The notes beneath the pieces were generated by a model, which saw only the letters and a program-made list of their open reading frames with translations, searched no databases and was not told where the DNA came from. Position numbers and translations under genes: made by a program. A stretch of 64,000 nucleotides of DNA from Nissolia schottii (Eukaryota; Streptophyta; Magnoliopsida; Fabales; Fabaceae). The stretch lies in the NCBI GenBank assembly GCA_003254905.1, contig QANU01067139.1, positions 130,315 through 194,314 on the forward strand, read 5' to 3'. Shown here in pieces: positions 11,701 to 23,877 of the stretch (position 1 is its first letter; the number at the start of each line of letters is the position of its first letter).

Positions 11701-14007
11701 CTTGATATAGTTTCCCTTTCATACCTTTATGTTGTTGGAGAGGATATAATCTGAATTTTCATATCTCAATAACATTTGTTGTTTATGTCAAATATGCCAT
11801 GGATTTCAATAGTCACTAGTCAGCATCAATTATTCGTTCTGTATTATATGGTATTTCTATTAATATATATGACTACAGATCATATCATACTTTGTTCATC
11901 CAAATTGTGCTTATATGTTCATACTTTTTTGCTGTTCTCAGGATGAAGAGAGGTTACGATCTATTTATGAGAAACAATGCAAGAGGCTGAAAACATTGGA
12001 TAGTCGAGGAGCTGAGTCTAGTAAAATTGATGCCACTGAGGCATCGATAAGAAAGTTGATGACAAAAATAAATATTTCCATAAGAACTGTAGAAGCTATA
12101 TCAGAGAGGATACACAAATTGAGGGATGATGAATTGCAGCCTCAACTTGCAGCTTTGATTAATGGGTATTGAATTGCTTTACTTAACCATTATGCTAATC
12201 TTTACCTGTCAGTACTTGGTAGTTTCTTATCAAAAATGGTGTGTTTAGTGTGGGGGTAAAAATGAGGGGAATTTTTTCATGGTTTAGATTTATATGTAAT
12301 TTTACACAGAGATCTAACCCATGAAATTATGTCCCCCAATTTCACCCCAAAACCAAACACATCCTAAGATTCAAAATTCTGAGTAGATAAGACTATCAAA
12401 GGGCAATTTTGTTGTGGGGAGGGGCAGGGAGAGATTATTATTTCAAAGGTGAATTTGTTTGGCATTCTCTTCTTTTCCTAATGATTAGACTGAAACAGGT
12501 GATGTATTAATGTTTTCAAATATCATAGACTGACCAAAATTTGAAGTGTCACATCATTGATGGCCTTGGTTGTGTCTGTGTGTATTTTGATCTGAGATAA
12601 TGGTCTAATTTGTTATAAAAAAATTGTACAATTTGTTTGAGTAAAACCCTGTTTTTGTCTTCCATAGATGCTTCAATTAAGATTTGTCTCCCACAGTTCA
12701 GTTTCATCAATGTAGTATGTCAATACCTTAGTTTGGCTCATTGTCACTCCTCTGTCTATCTAAGAATGAGAAATCCCTGATGGAACGTTTTGAGTTTGCA
12801 AGATAATTGTCTTGCTGTCATGTCTAATGTTGATACCAGAGCATGCCTGCATGAACGAGGTTGAGAATTGACAGTAATGAGGTGCTTAACAGTTAGCATG
12901 CCAGTTCACACATTCCATTGAGGATTTGTCTCCAACAGAGGGGTGACATTGAGGCAGATTATATCTTCTGGGGAGTAAATTGATGAGAAATAGGCTTCAG
13001 TGATTATCTCTTGTTAGGTGGGAACTAGTTGAAAACTCCTTTACAGCATCTTTATTACTTTTATCCTTTCTGATTTTGCATGGTAAAATCTAGCGTTTTC
13101 CATTATGATTGATTTGTTTCTGGAGTTAGAATTACAGAGCTCCATATCTTAGTTTTTTCTTTGCTACAATCTAAGACTTGATTTGACCAATAGCCTGTTT
13201 GTCAACAGATTGACAAGAATGTGGAAATTCATGCTCAAATGCCATCAGAAACAGTTCCAAGCTATCAGGGAGAGTAAAACTCAGTCTCTCAAGATTAACA
13301 CTGGATCACAGAGAGATGAAGGTTTGAAAGCCATCATTGAACTTGAAAAGGAGCTTCTGAATTGGTGCAGTCAGTTCAACAATTGGTTTAAGACTCAAAA
13401 ATCTTATGTTGAAAATTTGAATGAATGGCTCATGAGGTGCCTTCTTGATGAACCCGAAGAAACGGCTGATGGAGTCATCCCTTTCTCACCAAGTCGTATT
13501 GGAGCTCCACCTATTTTTGTAATTTGCAATGATTGGCATCAAGCAATGAGTAGAATATCAGAAAGGGGGGTCGCAGATGCCATGCGTGAATTTGCTCAAA
13601 GGCTACATGAGCTATGGGAGAGGCAAGACGAGGAGCAACGCCAGAGAATCAAAGCAGAGTATCTCAAGAAGGACTTCGAGAAACAGCTTAGAACCTTGCG
13701 GGCGGAAATGGGAGGTGCTGAACATGATAAAGTTCCACAGAAGCCTGCATTATCGAATGCTCCGTCTGATAGTGGTGTTTCACCTCTGGATGATCTAAAG
13801 GTAGATTTAGACTCTATGAAAAAGAGATTGCATGAAGAGAGGGCACGGCACAAAGAAGCCATCAAGCTCGTTCGCAATGCCGCATCTAATAGTCTACAAG
13901 AAGGTTTGATTCCTATCTTTAAGACATTAGAAAGTTTCACTTCAGAGGTGGTGAAAGCTCACGAGCAAGTCAGGCTTCAAAACGCAGAGGACTCGTCGAG
14001 ACCCTAG
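8764..14007 (+). CDS. DUF630/DUF632 protein, NITRATE REGULATORY GENE2-like (918 aa)
   Basis: Four exons join in phase: 8764-10282, 11347-11561, 11942-12165 and 13209-14007, giving 918 codons plus stop. I chose the ATG at 8764, not the in-frame one at 8737, because it yields MGCGGSKVDDLP, the N-myristoylation-type start shared by this family. Order: DUF630 (about 1-60), a long low-complexity part rich in Ser, acidic residues, Gly and Pro (about 75-450), then DUF632 (about 460-780, opening TRDIREVVEEIREEFETAS), and a charged, probably coiled-coil C-terminus. Arabidopsis NRG2 of this family acts in nitrate signalling, and rice members affect leaf rolling (established for relatives). The role here is inferred. 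The N-terminus suggests membrane attachment by a lipid. Introns are 1064, 380 and 1043 bp. The GC-rich first exon contrasts with its AT-rich surroundings. Confidence 0.9.
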
Positions 14008-15558
14008 TGTGGATTGATTGAGGAAGTTTGGAGAAGAGATTTATACATGCAAGAGTTAGCACTAACCACCAGTTTTGTAGGTAGAGTTAATCTTATTCCG
14101 TAGGGAAGTTCTACCTTATTTGCTTGTAACAAGTTTGAGCAAGAAGGCTTTAAGTGCCTAAATGTCAGGTCAGGAAGTGGTCAACTTCAATTCATCTCCT
14201 GTAACACCCCATCCTACAGTTAGGTAAAAGTTTTGTACAGAAAAATTCATTTATTAATTGATTGGTTGTAGGTTATTGTATATTTGATTGCATATGCCTA
14301 GGAGTAGGATCTTATCAGGAGGAGGCAGGGGATGTTAGCAGAAGTTTCAAGAGCTATCAAGTCAATCAAAATATGCTTTAATTTACTGCAGTCTCGATTT
14401 CTTTCATATTAGTATTACCCCGCTGTCCTCATTCTGCATGACCCTACCGAAGTTAGATGGTCTCTCCACATATTCAGTTATCGTGCTCATTTGATATGCT
14501 GAAAATTTGATAGTTTGCATAACTCCATATCACAGGCTATATAACAAATATCAGTAATATGCCCGTACTCTTCTTGAATTCCTGCCATGTAATATTGGCG
14601 CGCTTTGGATACAATTTAATAATATAAAACAAGTTATTTCTGTTCAAATATTTTTAAGTGTTTTCAATGCTCTCAGCAGTATAAGTTGAGCAAATTCCCC
14701 TGCTGCACTCTTGTTTTGAAATGATCGTGAGGCTCAATATGTCACACTTCTACCAGGTATTTTACGTACATTTTAGCGATTCAATAGTTTTTTTTTATTA
14801 ACATTTTTTTTGGTCAATTTTTTTTCCCCTTGGGTTTTGAAAATACTGGATGGTTGGTGATGGAGATGTCACATAAAATGAATAACCCATACAAGATAAC
14901 AACGCTGACCTGATCCTTCCCAAGAAGTTAACTGACGGAAGTGTTGATTGTGTGCTGAACATGATGAAATTAACTTTTGTTGCCACTGAGGCAACAGGAT
15001 TTTGTTTCTGAAGCAAATGAAGGTAATGAAGACAAAGGTGTTGAGGATAATTTATAGTTGATGAATTGGGAAAGAATGTAACTGGGTCACTTGCGATAAA
15101 AATAAATTTTGGAGATAAAGCATATTTTAAGGATGAACTTAATTTTCTCACTTGGGATTGCTTTCGAATGTTAAATGAGATAATGTCAAGGACAAACTTT
15201 ATTTTTTCTTTTCATATTGGATTGTACCTACTAAGATCATTCTTCACCCATGGTTAACTATACATGGTCATAACAGAATGAATGCAGTTTATCAAAAAAA
15301 AAAAATTTGACAACATATAACATAGATGGAATAAAGTATTTTATATGTCTTCTACTCCTATTATATTGTTAGTACATTCTTAATTATATATTTTTTTCTA
15401 CATGTATTTTGAAAAAGAACTCTTTGTTTATGTCTATTATGTTGTGCATTAATTTTCAACAAGAATTTTTTAATTGATCATTCTCCTTTTTCTTTTTCAT
15501 CTGTACATTTCACAAAATAAAAGTATGTGAGTTTTGAATCTCATTGTATATAAACTAA
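14008..15558. other. 3' UTR of the DUF630/632 gene and intergenic sequence
   Basis: The 3' UTR probably runs to about 14200-14300. Beyond it the sequence is AT-rich and I recognise no gene, RNA or mobile element. Confidence 0.4.
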
Positions 15559-15567
15559 ATTGAGAAA

Positions 15568-17059
15568 CAGTTCTGCTACACGTACACCCTAAACTCATAC
15601 ATCATACATACATCTGTATAAAAATACAGTGGATCTCCTCAAATAACCACTCACTCCACTCTCACTCTCACTCACTCACTCGCGCGTCAAAAACACGCAT
15701 ATCTCAAAACCTTCCTGCTTTCACTTTCTTCCGTTTTCTCTCTTCTCTCTCGTCACTCTCATCTCTCATCACTATCATCCCTCGTTCTTTTTTCACTCTC
15801 GTCACTGTCATCACTCGTCGCTCTCTTCACTCTCGTATCCATATAAAAGATTGTGCCATCAAATCACATATATCAGATTCTGTAAAATACTTAACTGTAG
15901 GTTAAGTTTTATGCAAATCTATAAAGTTTTGTGCATGTTTGTGAAGTCTTGTGCATGTGAACTAACATTTATAAAGTTTGTCCATTAAATAGGTATAAAT
16001 TTTGTGAACCTATATATGTTTGAACAAAATCACAGTATTGTACACAAGTGCGTAATGTTTGTGCATAAGGTCATATAATGTTTGTGTACATCGTCATATA
16101 ATGTTTGTGCACTAAAATCTGATATCATATTCTGCAAAAATATTTAACTATACATTAAGTAATATGTGTATATGTAAAGTTTATGTATTAGAATGTATAA
16201 AAGTGTGTGTACACATGTATGTGAACTAATTTTTGTAAAGTTTGTTAACTGAAAATGTATAAATTTTGTGAACTTATTTGTATTTAAGTAAAATCACAGT
16301 GTTGTAAACAAGTACTTAATGTTTGTGCATAAGATCATATAATGTTTGTGCACATCGTCATATAATGTTTATGCACTAAAATCTGATATCATATTCTGCA
16401 AAAATACTTAATTATGCATTAAGTAATATGCATATATGTAAAGTTTGTGCATTAAAATGTATAAAAGTGTGTACACACATGTATGTGAACCAATTTTTAT
16501 AAAGTTTGTCGACTAAAAATGTATAAAGATTATGAACTTATTTATGTTTGAGTAAAATCACAATGTTGTACACAAGTGCGTAATGTTTAAGGTCATATAA
16601 TGTTTGTGCACATCGTCATATAATGTTTGTGCACTACAATCTAATATCAACAATATTACTTTGTGCACTCCAATCATATATCATATTTTGTAACATACAC
16701 TCTTACCACCATTGATAAAGATAGATCTCATCCATTTTAAAAGAAAATCAACAGTTTATCATCTTAATTCCATTTTAATCAACTTTCACATGATAAAAGG
16801 ATGAAGATGAGGAGGATGAGAATGATGACGATGATGAGAGGATGAGAGAATGATGAGGATGACAATGATAAACATAACAGAGCAAGGATGAGAGGATGAA
16901 GACGATGAGTGAAAATGATGACGAGAATGAGTTCGGGATTGAGGTGCATTGTGTATAATTTTAGAAATTGTAGGTTATACGTATAATGATCATTAATTGC
17001 GTATAAATGAATGGTATATGTATGAATGCATGTTTTGTGGTGTACATGGAGCATTTCTG
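15568..17059. mobile_element. Mutator-like non-autonomous element, copy A (1492 bp)
   Basis: The ends are imperfect inverted repeats: CAGTTCTGCTACACGTACA on the left and the reverse complement CAGAAATGCTCCATGTACA on the right. A perfect 9-bp target duplication, attgagaaa (15559-15567 and 17060-17068), flanks it. A 9-bp duplication is the Mutator hallmark (family knowledge). No transposase is visible. The interior carries a 264-bp tandem array full of GTTTGTGCA motifs and, near the right end, a GATGAGGATGA-type purine-rich stretch. Confidence 0.7.
16031..16650. repeat. 264-bp tandem array within element A
   Basis: Units begin with CACA(G/A)T(A/G)TTGTA at 16031, 16295 and 16559, a period of exactly 264 bp twice. 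The third unit is partial, and a more diverged partial unit precedes the array from about 15870. Each unit contains several copies of ATAATGTTTGTGCA. Confidence 0.85.
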
Positions 17060-17247
17060 ATTGAGAAAATACACATATATTGATCATATATCATATATCA
17101 TATATTCATCTAGTGGGGACATTTCATAATTTTTTTTCTTAATAATATTCAATATTTTGTGATAGAAATTCATTGTTCTTACTTTTTCACATCATATTAC
17201 AACATAAGAGTGATGTACTTTTTGATATAGAGCATTGCTAAGAGAGT

Positions 17248-17318
<71 letters not shown>
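17248..17318. repeat. Compound (TC)n-(AT)n microsatellite
   Basis: About 47 bases of alternating CT pass directly into about 25 bases of alternating AT. The stretch from 17069 to 17518 around it holds nothing else I recognise. Confidence 0.95.
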
Positions 17319-17518
17319 TATTAATATTTTTTTTTAGAATGGCGAACACCATTTAAGAGTGTGTACGAAGTATTGTAATTGTTTCTTTCTTATAAAGTAT
17401 CAGATTGTCTAACATCTAATATAATTAAGAAGGAAAATTTTATTATTGTACTGTGCTTTATAACTTAAGTTGATGACAAAGTTCCAGTTTTCGCGTGAAG
17501 AATTATATATCTATTAAC

Positions 17519-18134
17519 ATGTGAAATACGTTTTTGGTCGTTAATAAATTTTAATATTTGATTTTTGTCTTTAATAAAAAAAAATTGTTTTGATTTCATT
17601 CTTGTTGTTCATTTAGGTCATTAATGACTGAGGTGATAGTTGAATTGGTCATGTAAGGGATTATGTTGACGTGCCAAAATTAAATATCATACCATCAGTT
17701 AAGAATGAAAATCAAAGGAAAAATTTTATTGGGATAAAATCCTAAACAAAAGTTATTAAGGGAAAAGGCNTCGCCCTCTTCTTCTGAACGATTTGATTCA
17801 GATCGCGTGGCCTCGTGGAGGCTAGTTTTGTTTTTTTGCTGTTTCTTTATTTGGGCTTCGGCCCCATTGTCTACCAAAAAAAAATGTGAAATACGTTTTT
17901 GGTCGTTAATAAATTTTAATATTTGATTTTGTCTTTAATAAAAAAAAAATTGTTTTGATTTCATTCTTGTTGTTCATTTAGGTCATTAATGACTGAGGTG
18001 ATAGTTGAATTGGTCATGTAAGGGATTATGTTGACGTGCCAAAATTAAATATCATACCATCAGTTAAGAATGAAAATCAAAGGAAAAATTTTATTGGGAT
18101 AAAATCCTAAACAAAAGTTATTAAGGGAAAAGGC
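17519..18134 (+). repeat. Pair of 251-bp direct repeats flanking a LINE tail
   Basis: 17519-17769 and 17884-18134 are nearly identical. The only differences I see are single-base length changes in homopolymer runs. Copy 2 begins exactly where the poly-A of the LINE tail ends, and copy 1 stops at the single n at 17770. This is the geometry of a target-site duplication, but far longer than usual. An assembly artefact is possible. Confidence 0.85.
17770..17883 (+). mobile_element. 5'-truncated LINE 3' tail with poly-A
   Basis: About 113 bp contains the pyrimidine-rich stretch and GGGCTTCGGCCCC followed by CTACCAAAAAAAAA. Plant L1-type LINEs often end in such a T-rich segment, a GGGC(T)TCGGCCC-like block and poly-A (from memory). 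A related GGGCTTCGGCCC block occurs at about 45554. The left junction coincides with the ambiguous base. Confidence 0.6.
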
Positions 18135-18195
18135 AGAATATAAAATTTATTAAGGACTAAAAGCAAAATTTAAAATTTATTAGGGACCAAAAAAT
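17884..18195. repeat. Foldback MITE-like element
   Basis: TTTTTGGTCGTTAATAAATTTTAA near the left (18 bases shared) pairs with TTAAAATTTATTAGGGACCAAAAA at the right end (about 18167-18192). The element is roughly 300 bp, and the LINE-associated duplication at 17519-17769 is a partial second copy of it. A relative lies at 19413-19690. Confidence 0.55.
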
Positions 18196-18213
18196 TATTT
18201 AACCAGTAAAAAT

Positions 18214-19389
18214 TAAATTAGATTGTATTTTTTTTATGTATTTATATAGTGGGTCTTATTCTTGATGTAAACACTAGGATATCGAAGGAATAACCTTATA
18301 TGTTTATTTATTTTGAAAAATAAAAAATATCATTATTGATCTTTTAACTAAATGGCACTCCACCTTATTTCTATAAAAAAAAATGAACACTCTATCCGTT
18401 TAATCAAATGACATTTCACCCCATTTTTTTAAATAAGCAAAAAATATTAACTTTTTAACTTTAAATAAAATTAAATAATATAATATAAGTTTTAAAATAA
18501 TAAGCTATTATTATTTGGTTAAAAAACCATAATTTTTTGAATTTAAAATACCTATTTTATGAGATTAATACAATTATTTGAATTTAATAATAAAAAATAA
18601 ATAAAAATTCTAAAATTTTTCGGTCTAGTTTATGTTAGACCTAAATGAAATATTTTATTGTGAATTTTTAATTTTTAATAAAATCTTAAAAATTTTCATG
18701 TTTAAATTCTTAAAAGATTTATATATTATTTCTAATAAAGTCTTTTTATAAGTCATAAAATAAATAAATTAAAATCATTAAAAAATAGAATACTTTATAT
18801 AATTCAATAATTTTTATTTTGTATCTTTTAAATAAAAATATTTAATACAATATAATATAAATTTAAAATTAATAATATAGTATTTAATAAAACAATCTTA
18901 TATCTTCAAATTCAAAATATATTTTAAATAATTTAAAGTTTAAATTTTTAACTTAATAATTATGTTAAAATAATTAACTTATTTATTAAATAAGTTAACT
19001 CAAACCTATTATAAATAAGGTTAAATTTTTTATCATTATCTCTTAGCTTAATTTTATTAGTACATTAAATAGTATATAAATACAACTAATAATAATAATC
19101 CCAAAAAATATATATTTTAATCTAAAAGATTTGAAATTATTTTATTAAATAATATATTATTATTATTTTTAAAAATTATATTATATTAATTAACTTTGTT
19201 TAAAAGTTTTAAAAAAATACTATTGACTGATTTAGAAAAAAAATGAGGTATGATGTAGATTGAGAACTGAAGTGTTCATTTTTTTTATACGAATAGCGTA
19301 GAGTGTCATTTAATTTAATATTAAGAGTGATATTTTTTTATTTATCAAAATAGATAAGAGTATAATACATAAAAAATACAATCTAATTT
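18214..19389. repeat. Very AT-rich element with inverted terminal arms
   Basis: AATTAGATTGTATTTTTT at the left is mirrored by AAAAAATACAATCTAATT at the right. A longer internal arm pair (about 18308-18440 and 19225-19372) shares TATAAAAAAAATGAACACT in opposite orientations. The interior is extremely AT-rich with no coding capacity. This looks like a decayed non-autonomous DNA transposon. Confidence 0.55.
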
Positions 19390-19412
19390 AAAATTAAAGG
19401 ATCAAATAATTT

Positions 19413-19690
19413 TTTTGGTCATTAATAAATTTTAAAAGAAAATTTACTCTTAATAAATGTTTGTTAGGATTTTGTTTTTGTTTTTGTCTTTAAACTTTGT
19501 AACGTTAGCATAATCCCTCCATGCAAACATGTTGACGTGATCAAGTTAATTGTCACAACAGTTTAAATGGATGGTCGGGATGAAATTTTTAAAAATAAAT
19601 TATCAAGGATGCAGGCCAATTTTTTTTAATTAACGACATAAATTAAAATTTAAAATTTATTATGGATTTAAAATTTATTTAACACTTTGT
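19413..19690. repeat. Second GGTCATTAATAAATTTTAA foldback copy
   Basis: It opens TTTTTTGGTCATTAATAAA and closes with TTTAAAATTTATTATGG, the same termini as the element at 17884-18195, with a diverged middle that retains a TGTTGACGTG block. Confidence 0.5.
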
Positions 19691-21300
19691 ATAAAATAAT
19701 ATTTCTTGCAACGCATGGTATCATACCAGTAACAATTACTAATTACGTGAAAATCAGTTTTCGAATAAAAGCATCCACGTACTAACAAAATAAAGAATCT
19801 TGATGAAATATGCTAAATATTCTCTTCCTAAAAACCAACTCTATAGAAGAAAAATGAAATTTCCCTTTCTATTTTTTTTTTTGAACAATTTCCCTTTTTT
19901 TTCCCTATACTATCCCCCGTTGTATTGACATTTGCCTTACATTAACCAAACAATTTCCTTTCTAATATTTATCTTTACGGTCAAACTTTTCTTTCTTAAG
20001 CAATTAAAAGGATTCTTTTTCTCTTCGGAATTCGGATGTTAAAAAAAAGGCAATTGAAAAGATTGAAGGGGTTACCCATTTGAGACTGTACACCTTTTGT
20101 CCTTTTTCTGATAAATCAAAAAAAAAAAAATTCAAGATTGTCGAAGTTAATTTTCAAGAGAATTTTACATTTCTCGAATATTTTTAGTCAAAGAAATGTG
20201 AGTAAAGCATCAAAAATTGATGGAAACTACTATAAACAGTTAAAAACAGACAATGGGGCCGTCTGTTTTCCGGTAAAAAAATGCTTTGGCAGATTGTTTC
20301 ATTAATTTATTATTATTAAAGTCATTATTAATTTTTCTTTGTTTGTTCCCGTTTCATCATTAATTTATTGTTTCTTATAACCAAAAAATAATTTATAGTT
20401 TCTTGTTCTTGTAACCAAAAAATAATATATTGTTCTAAATTTCTGGTTTTTGGTGGCTGCTCAAATCTCACTACTCTACTTCCGAGGTTTTCAGCCCTTT
20501 TCCTTCTTTCGGCTTATCCTTCCTTTTCAACCTTTCAATCAGTGTACTACGGATACACCCAACCAACAACGTTACAACCATCAATACCGGGGCCCATTTT
20601 CCTCAATCAAAATCACAAATGGGCCACGCAATCACTTGAATTGAACCCATCTCATTCCTTCAACCCAAAGAGGCACATACTGCCACCATGCACCTCATCC
20701 ACATGTGAACAACCCCTCAAAATTCAACTTCATAGCTTTCTGAGTCATGCAAATAAGATGTTCGTTAGTATACATGTGTCTCTCATATAATATATTATAA
20801 GGACAAAATTATCATTTATTTAAAATAAAATTAAAAAAAACTTAATTTCACAAAACCCGTTCATGGTGACCTCTGTCCCTTTTTAAATAGAACTCAATGC
20901 CTCAATCCTTTTCATGCTCATCACATTTCGTTCGCCTTTTACGTTGCCTCCTGTGCTGCCTCTGCTCTTTACTTTTTCCATGTTTCTTCGATGGTTGCTT
21001 TTGATTTTTGATGTTATTGGTGCTATTTTTTCTCATTGTTCTTCCTATTTTGTCCTCAAAACATTATTTGTCTAAGCTTTTTATTTTAAAGAAAGAATAA
21101 TATTATCCTTACAATATATCATGGGACAAACATATGTGTATTAATGAACTTTTTAAACGTTAAAAGTGACGAAATGTCTTATTTTTAGAGGGTCAAATTG
21201 CACATTTTGCAACGTTAGGGAATTAAGTGCACAATATCCATAATACAAGGAGGTAAGTTGTTATTAACCAAATCTATTTATTAGTTTTGTTATTTAATAT
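19691..21300. other. Intergenic AT-rich sequence
   Basis: I see no supported gene. Short open frames at 20450-20790 lie in mildly GC-richer DNA but match nothing I recognise. Confidence 0.4.
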
Positions 21301-21309
21301 TTAATAAAT

Positions 21310-23093
21310 CAACCATGCTACGTGTACAACCTCCAGTTTCATCCACCATACTACAAACCACGAATAAATACAATCGAGCCCACCGCCAACCAATTGCATC
21401 CCCATGATGCTCACTCTCCGTCAATAACGCGTGCGTGCACGCCCCATTAAAAATGAAACTGTTCAAGCTTATCTTCTCTGTTTCAAAAGCGAAAAAGTTC
21501 AAGGATTCTCGTTCACTACACACTCCTTCTACCGTAGACACTCCGAGATATCACAAGGTCTTGCATCAAGGATGAACAATGAATCGATGAATCAACCTCA
21601 CCAAATCTAGTATTGATTGATTCCGGATAGGAAGAGTGTATAAACACTTGGTACAAGAAGATCACATGTATCTCTTGTTCGGTTTTTGGTATTCAATGTT
21701 GATTTCGATTTTGTTAGGTTTTATTTGTGGTTTTCAAGCAAATGCAATAATGTCTACCAAAAGTTTCATATATATAGGGTTTGAGTTTGAACAAAAGAAA
21801 TCGAAAGGGGTTGAAGAGGTTTGTGCAACATGACTAATTTGTTTACTCGAACCATCTTCTGTGATTTGTGATTCTGAATGCATATTGGGCCATATGAATT
21901 ATGATTCTGTGAATTTTGTGGAGACCTTAACACTTTTTTTAAGTTTGTGAAAATTAGAACAACATGTTTGTGCAATGTAGGCTAGGATGTTTGTGCAACT
22001 ATTGCATGACTGCACTTCATTTTCTTTTTAAGTTTGTGCAACTTATGTCAAAAATGTTTGTGTAATGTTTGTTTAGTGACACAAGCTTTTGTGCTGAGGT
22101 TTTATAGATTTTGAGTGCACAAACATTTGAACTAATTAACACTAAATACTAACCGACAAAAACATGAAAATGACTAGTGCACAAACATTTCCCATATTTT
22201 TGCATAAACATATACAACATATGAACCAAAATAACACTAACTACTGACATAACTGAACTATATAGCTAGATGCACAAACATTTCCAATACTTTTGCACAA
22301 ACTTATATAGCATATGTGCACAAACATACAATCTAATTAACATTAAATACTAAAAGAACAAAATATATTAATTAGTAATGCACAAACATTTGTCACACTG
22401 ATGCACAAACATATATAGCATAAGTGCACAAACATTTGAACCAATTAACACTAAATACTAACAGACAAAAAACATGAAAATGACTAGTGTATAAACATTT
22501 CCCATATTTTTGTACAAACATATACAACATAAGTGAACAAACATATGAACAAAAATAACACTAACTACTAACATAACAAAACATATATACCATAGGTGCA
22601 CAAACATTTCCTGTACTTTTGTACAAACATATACAACATGTGTGCACAAACATATGAACCAAAATAACACTAATTACTAACAACACAATTCATATTGCAC
22701 AAAAATGGCAAGTATAAACAATTTGTTAGAGTGGTTAAACCTTGTTCATCGCATCGATTTCATCTGAATAATCCACTGATCATTAAACTCGTCTGTTCCC
22801 TCGAATTGATGCTCATATTCAATTGACAAATTAGGATCAATCATAATTCATCAATTGAATGATTATGCTTGATATTGGTTCTATAGAAATTGAATAACAA
22901 TTACGCAAAAACAATGCTTGGTGGAGACGATTGTGTGAGAATGAGTGTTTGACGGCTACGTGGAAGTGAGTGTGAGGTCGCTTGCAAATCACATTGATAG
23001 TCAATATTGCATACAGAATCAATAACGATTGTATAAAATACGAGGTCAGATATATGGTGACATGAAAATTAATTGTACACCAATCATTTTTTC
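21310..23093. mobile_element. Mutator-like non-autonomous element, copy B (about 1.78 kb)
   Basis: The left end CAACCATGCTACGTGTACA matches the left terminus of element A. The right end, read on the minus strand, is GAAAAAATGATTGGTGTACA. The flanks ttaataaat (21301-21309) and ttaatacac (23094-23102) share six of nine bases, an eroded target duplication. The interior (about 22100-22680) has some ten copies of TGCACAAACAT(TT) mixed with AACACTAAATACTAA. No transposase is visible. Confidence 0.55.
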
Positions 23094-23106
23094 TTAATAC
23101 ACAGTC

Positions 23107-23640
23107 CCCATTTGGTTTAAGTTTCGGAGAAATTAAGTTTGTAAAATTACTTTTAGAGGCATTAAGTTTAGAAGAATTAATTTTTGTTTAGTTTGGATAT
23201 TTTAAGAGTAAGTTTGACAGAATTATTTTTGTTTAGATGAGATAAAACAAAAATACTTTTAGAGATAAAATTACAAAAAAGAACATAATATAGTTTTAAG
23301 ATAAATTAATATAGTTTGAATTAATATTTTAAAAAGTTAAAAATGTAATATCCTCTTTTCATTTTCAAAAGCAAATTAAAAAATAAATTTATCTTTTAGT
23401 TGTCAAACTTAAATTTAAACCACTCCAAATTTAAGTTTAATAAACTAAAAAATAACTAAATAAAATAATTTATTATTCAAAATCATTTTCAATTCACTTC
23501 ACTTAAATTTGGAATACCAAACTTAAAATCAACTCAGAAGGTTAGTAAAAGTAAAACACAGTTGGTTGAGGGCGACTAAACAGTCAAAAGAAAAAAATCA
23601 AAAGCGTAAAACACCAAAATTTACCATTATAGAAAAAAAT
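23107..23640. other. Region upstream of the PDI gene, possible MITE
   Basis: The segment 23110-23540 starts with CCATTTGGTTTAAGTTT and ends with a weak mirror, TGGAATACCAAACTTAAAA. A small Tourist-like MITE about 340 bp upstream of the PDI start is possible but weakly supported. Confidence 0.3.
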
Positions 23641-23793
23641 AAAACATCAGTGACAAGACTTAATGCAATGAGAACCTGACACGTAAGATATAGTGCCAAC
23701 GTGGAGGGAGTAGATTCGCCGTTACTTGCTGGAGAGAGCAGAGAAAAATAAATATCTGAGATAAAAACGCTGCTCAGTCTCGTTCTTCTACTA

Positions 23794-23800
23794 CATATAA
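23794..23800 (+). promoter_or_regulatory. Probable TATA box of the PDI gene
   Basis: CATATAA lies 78 bp upstream of the PDI ATG, at a sensible distance for transcription starting near 23825. ACGT cores occur upstream (about 23683 and 23699), compatible with bZIP control, but no perfect ER-stress element is seen. Confidence 0.5.
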
Positions 23801-23877
23801 GTCTCTATCTCCCCTCTCCGTTAACGTCTCCGAATCCCACAAAAGGCTTGTTCTTCATTCTCGTGGGGCCTAAAACG

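Noticed and set aside
14197-14290. TGTAACACCCCATCC, similar to an LTR start
   Set aside because: No matching LTR end or target duplication follows; it lies in the probable 3' UTR of the DUF630/632 gene.
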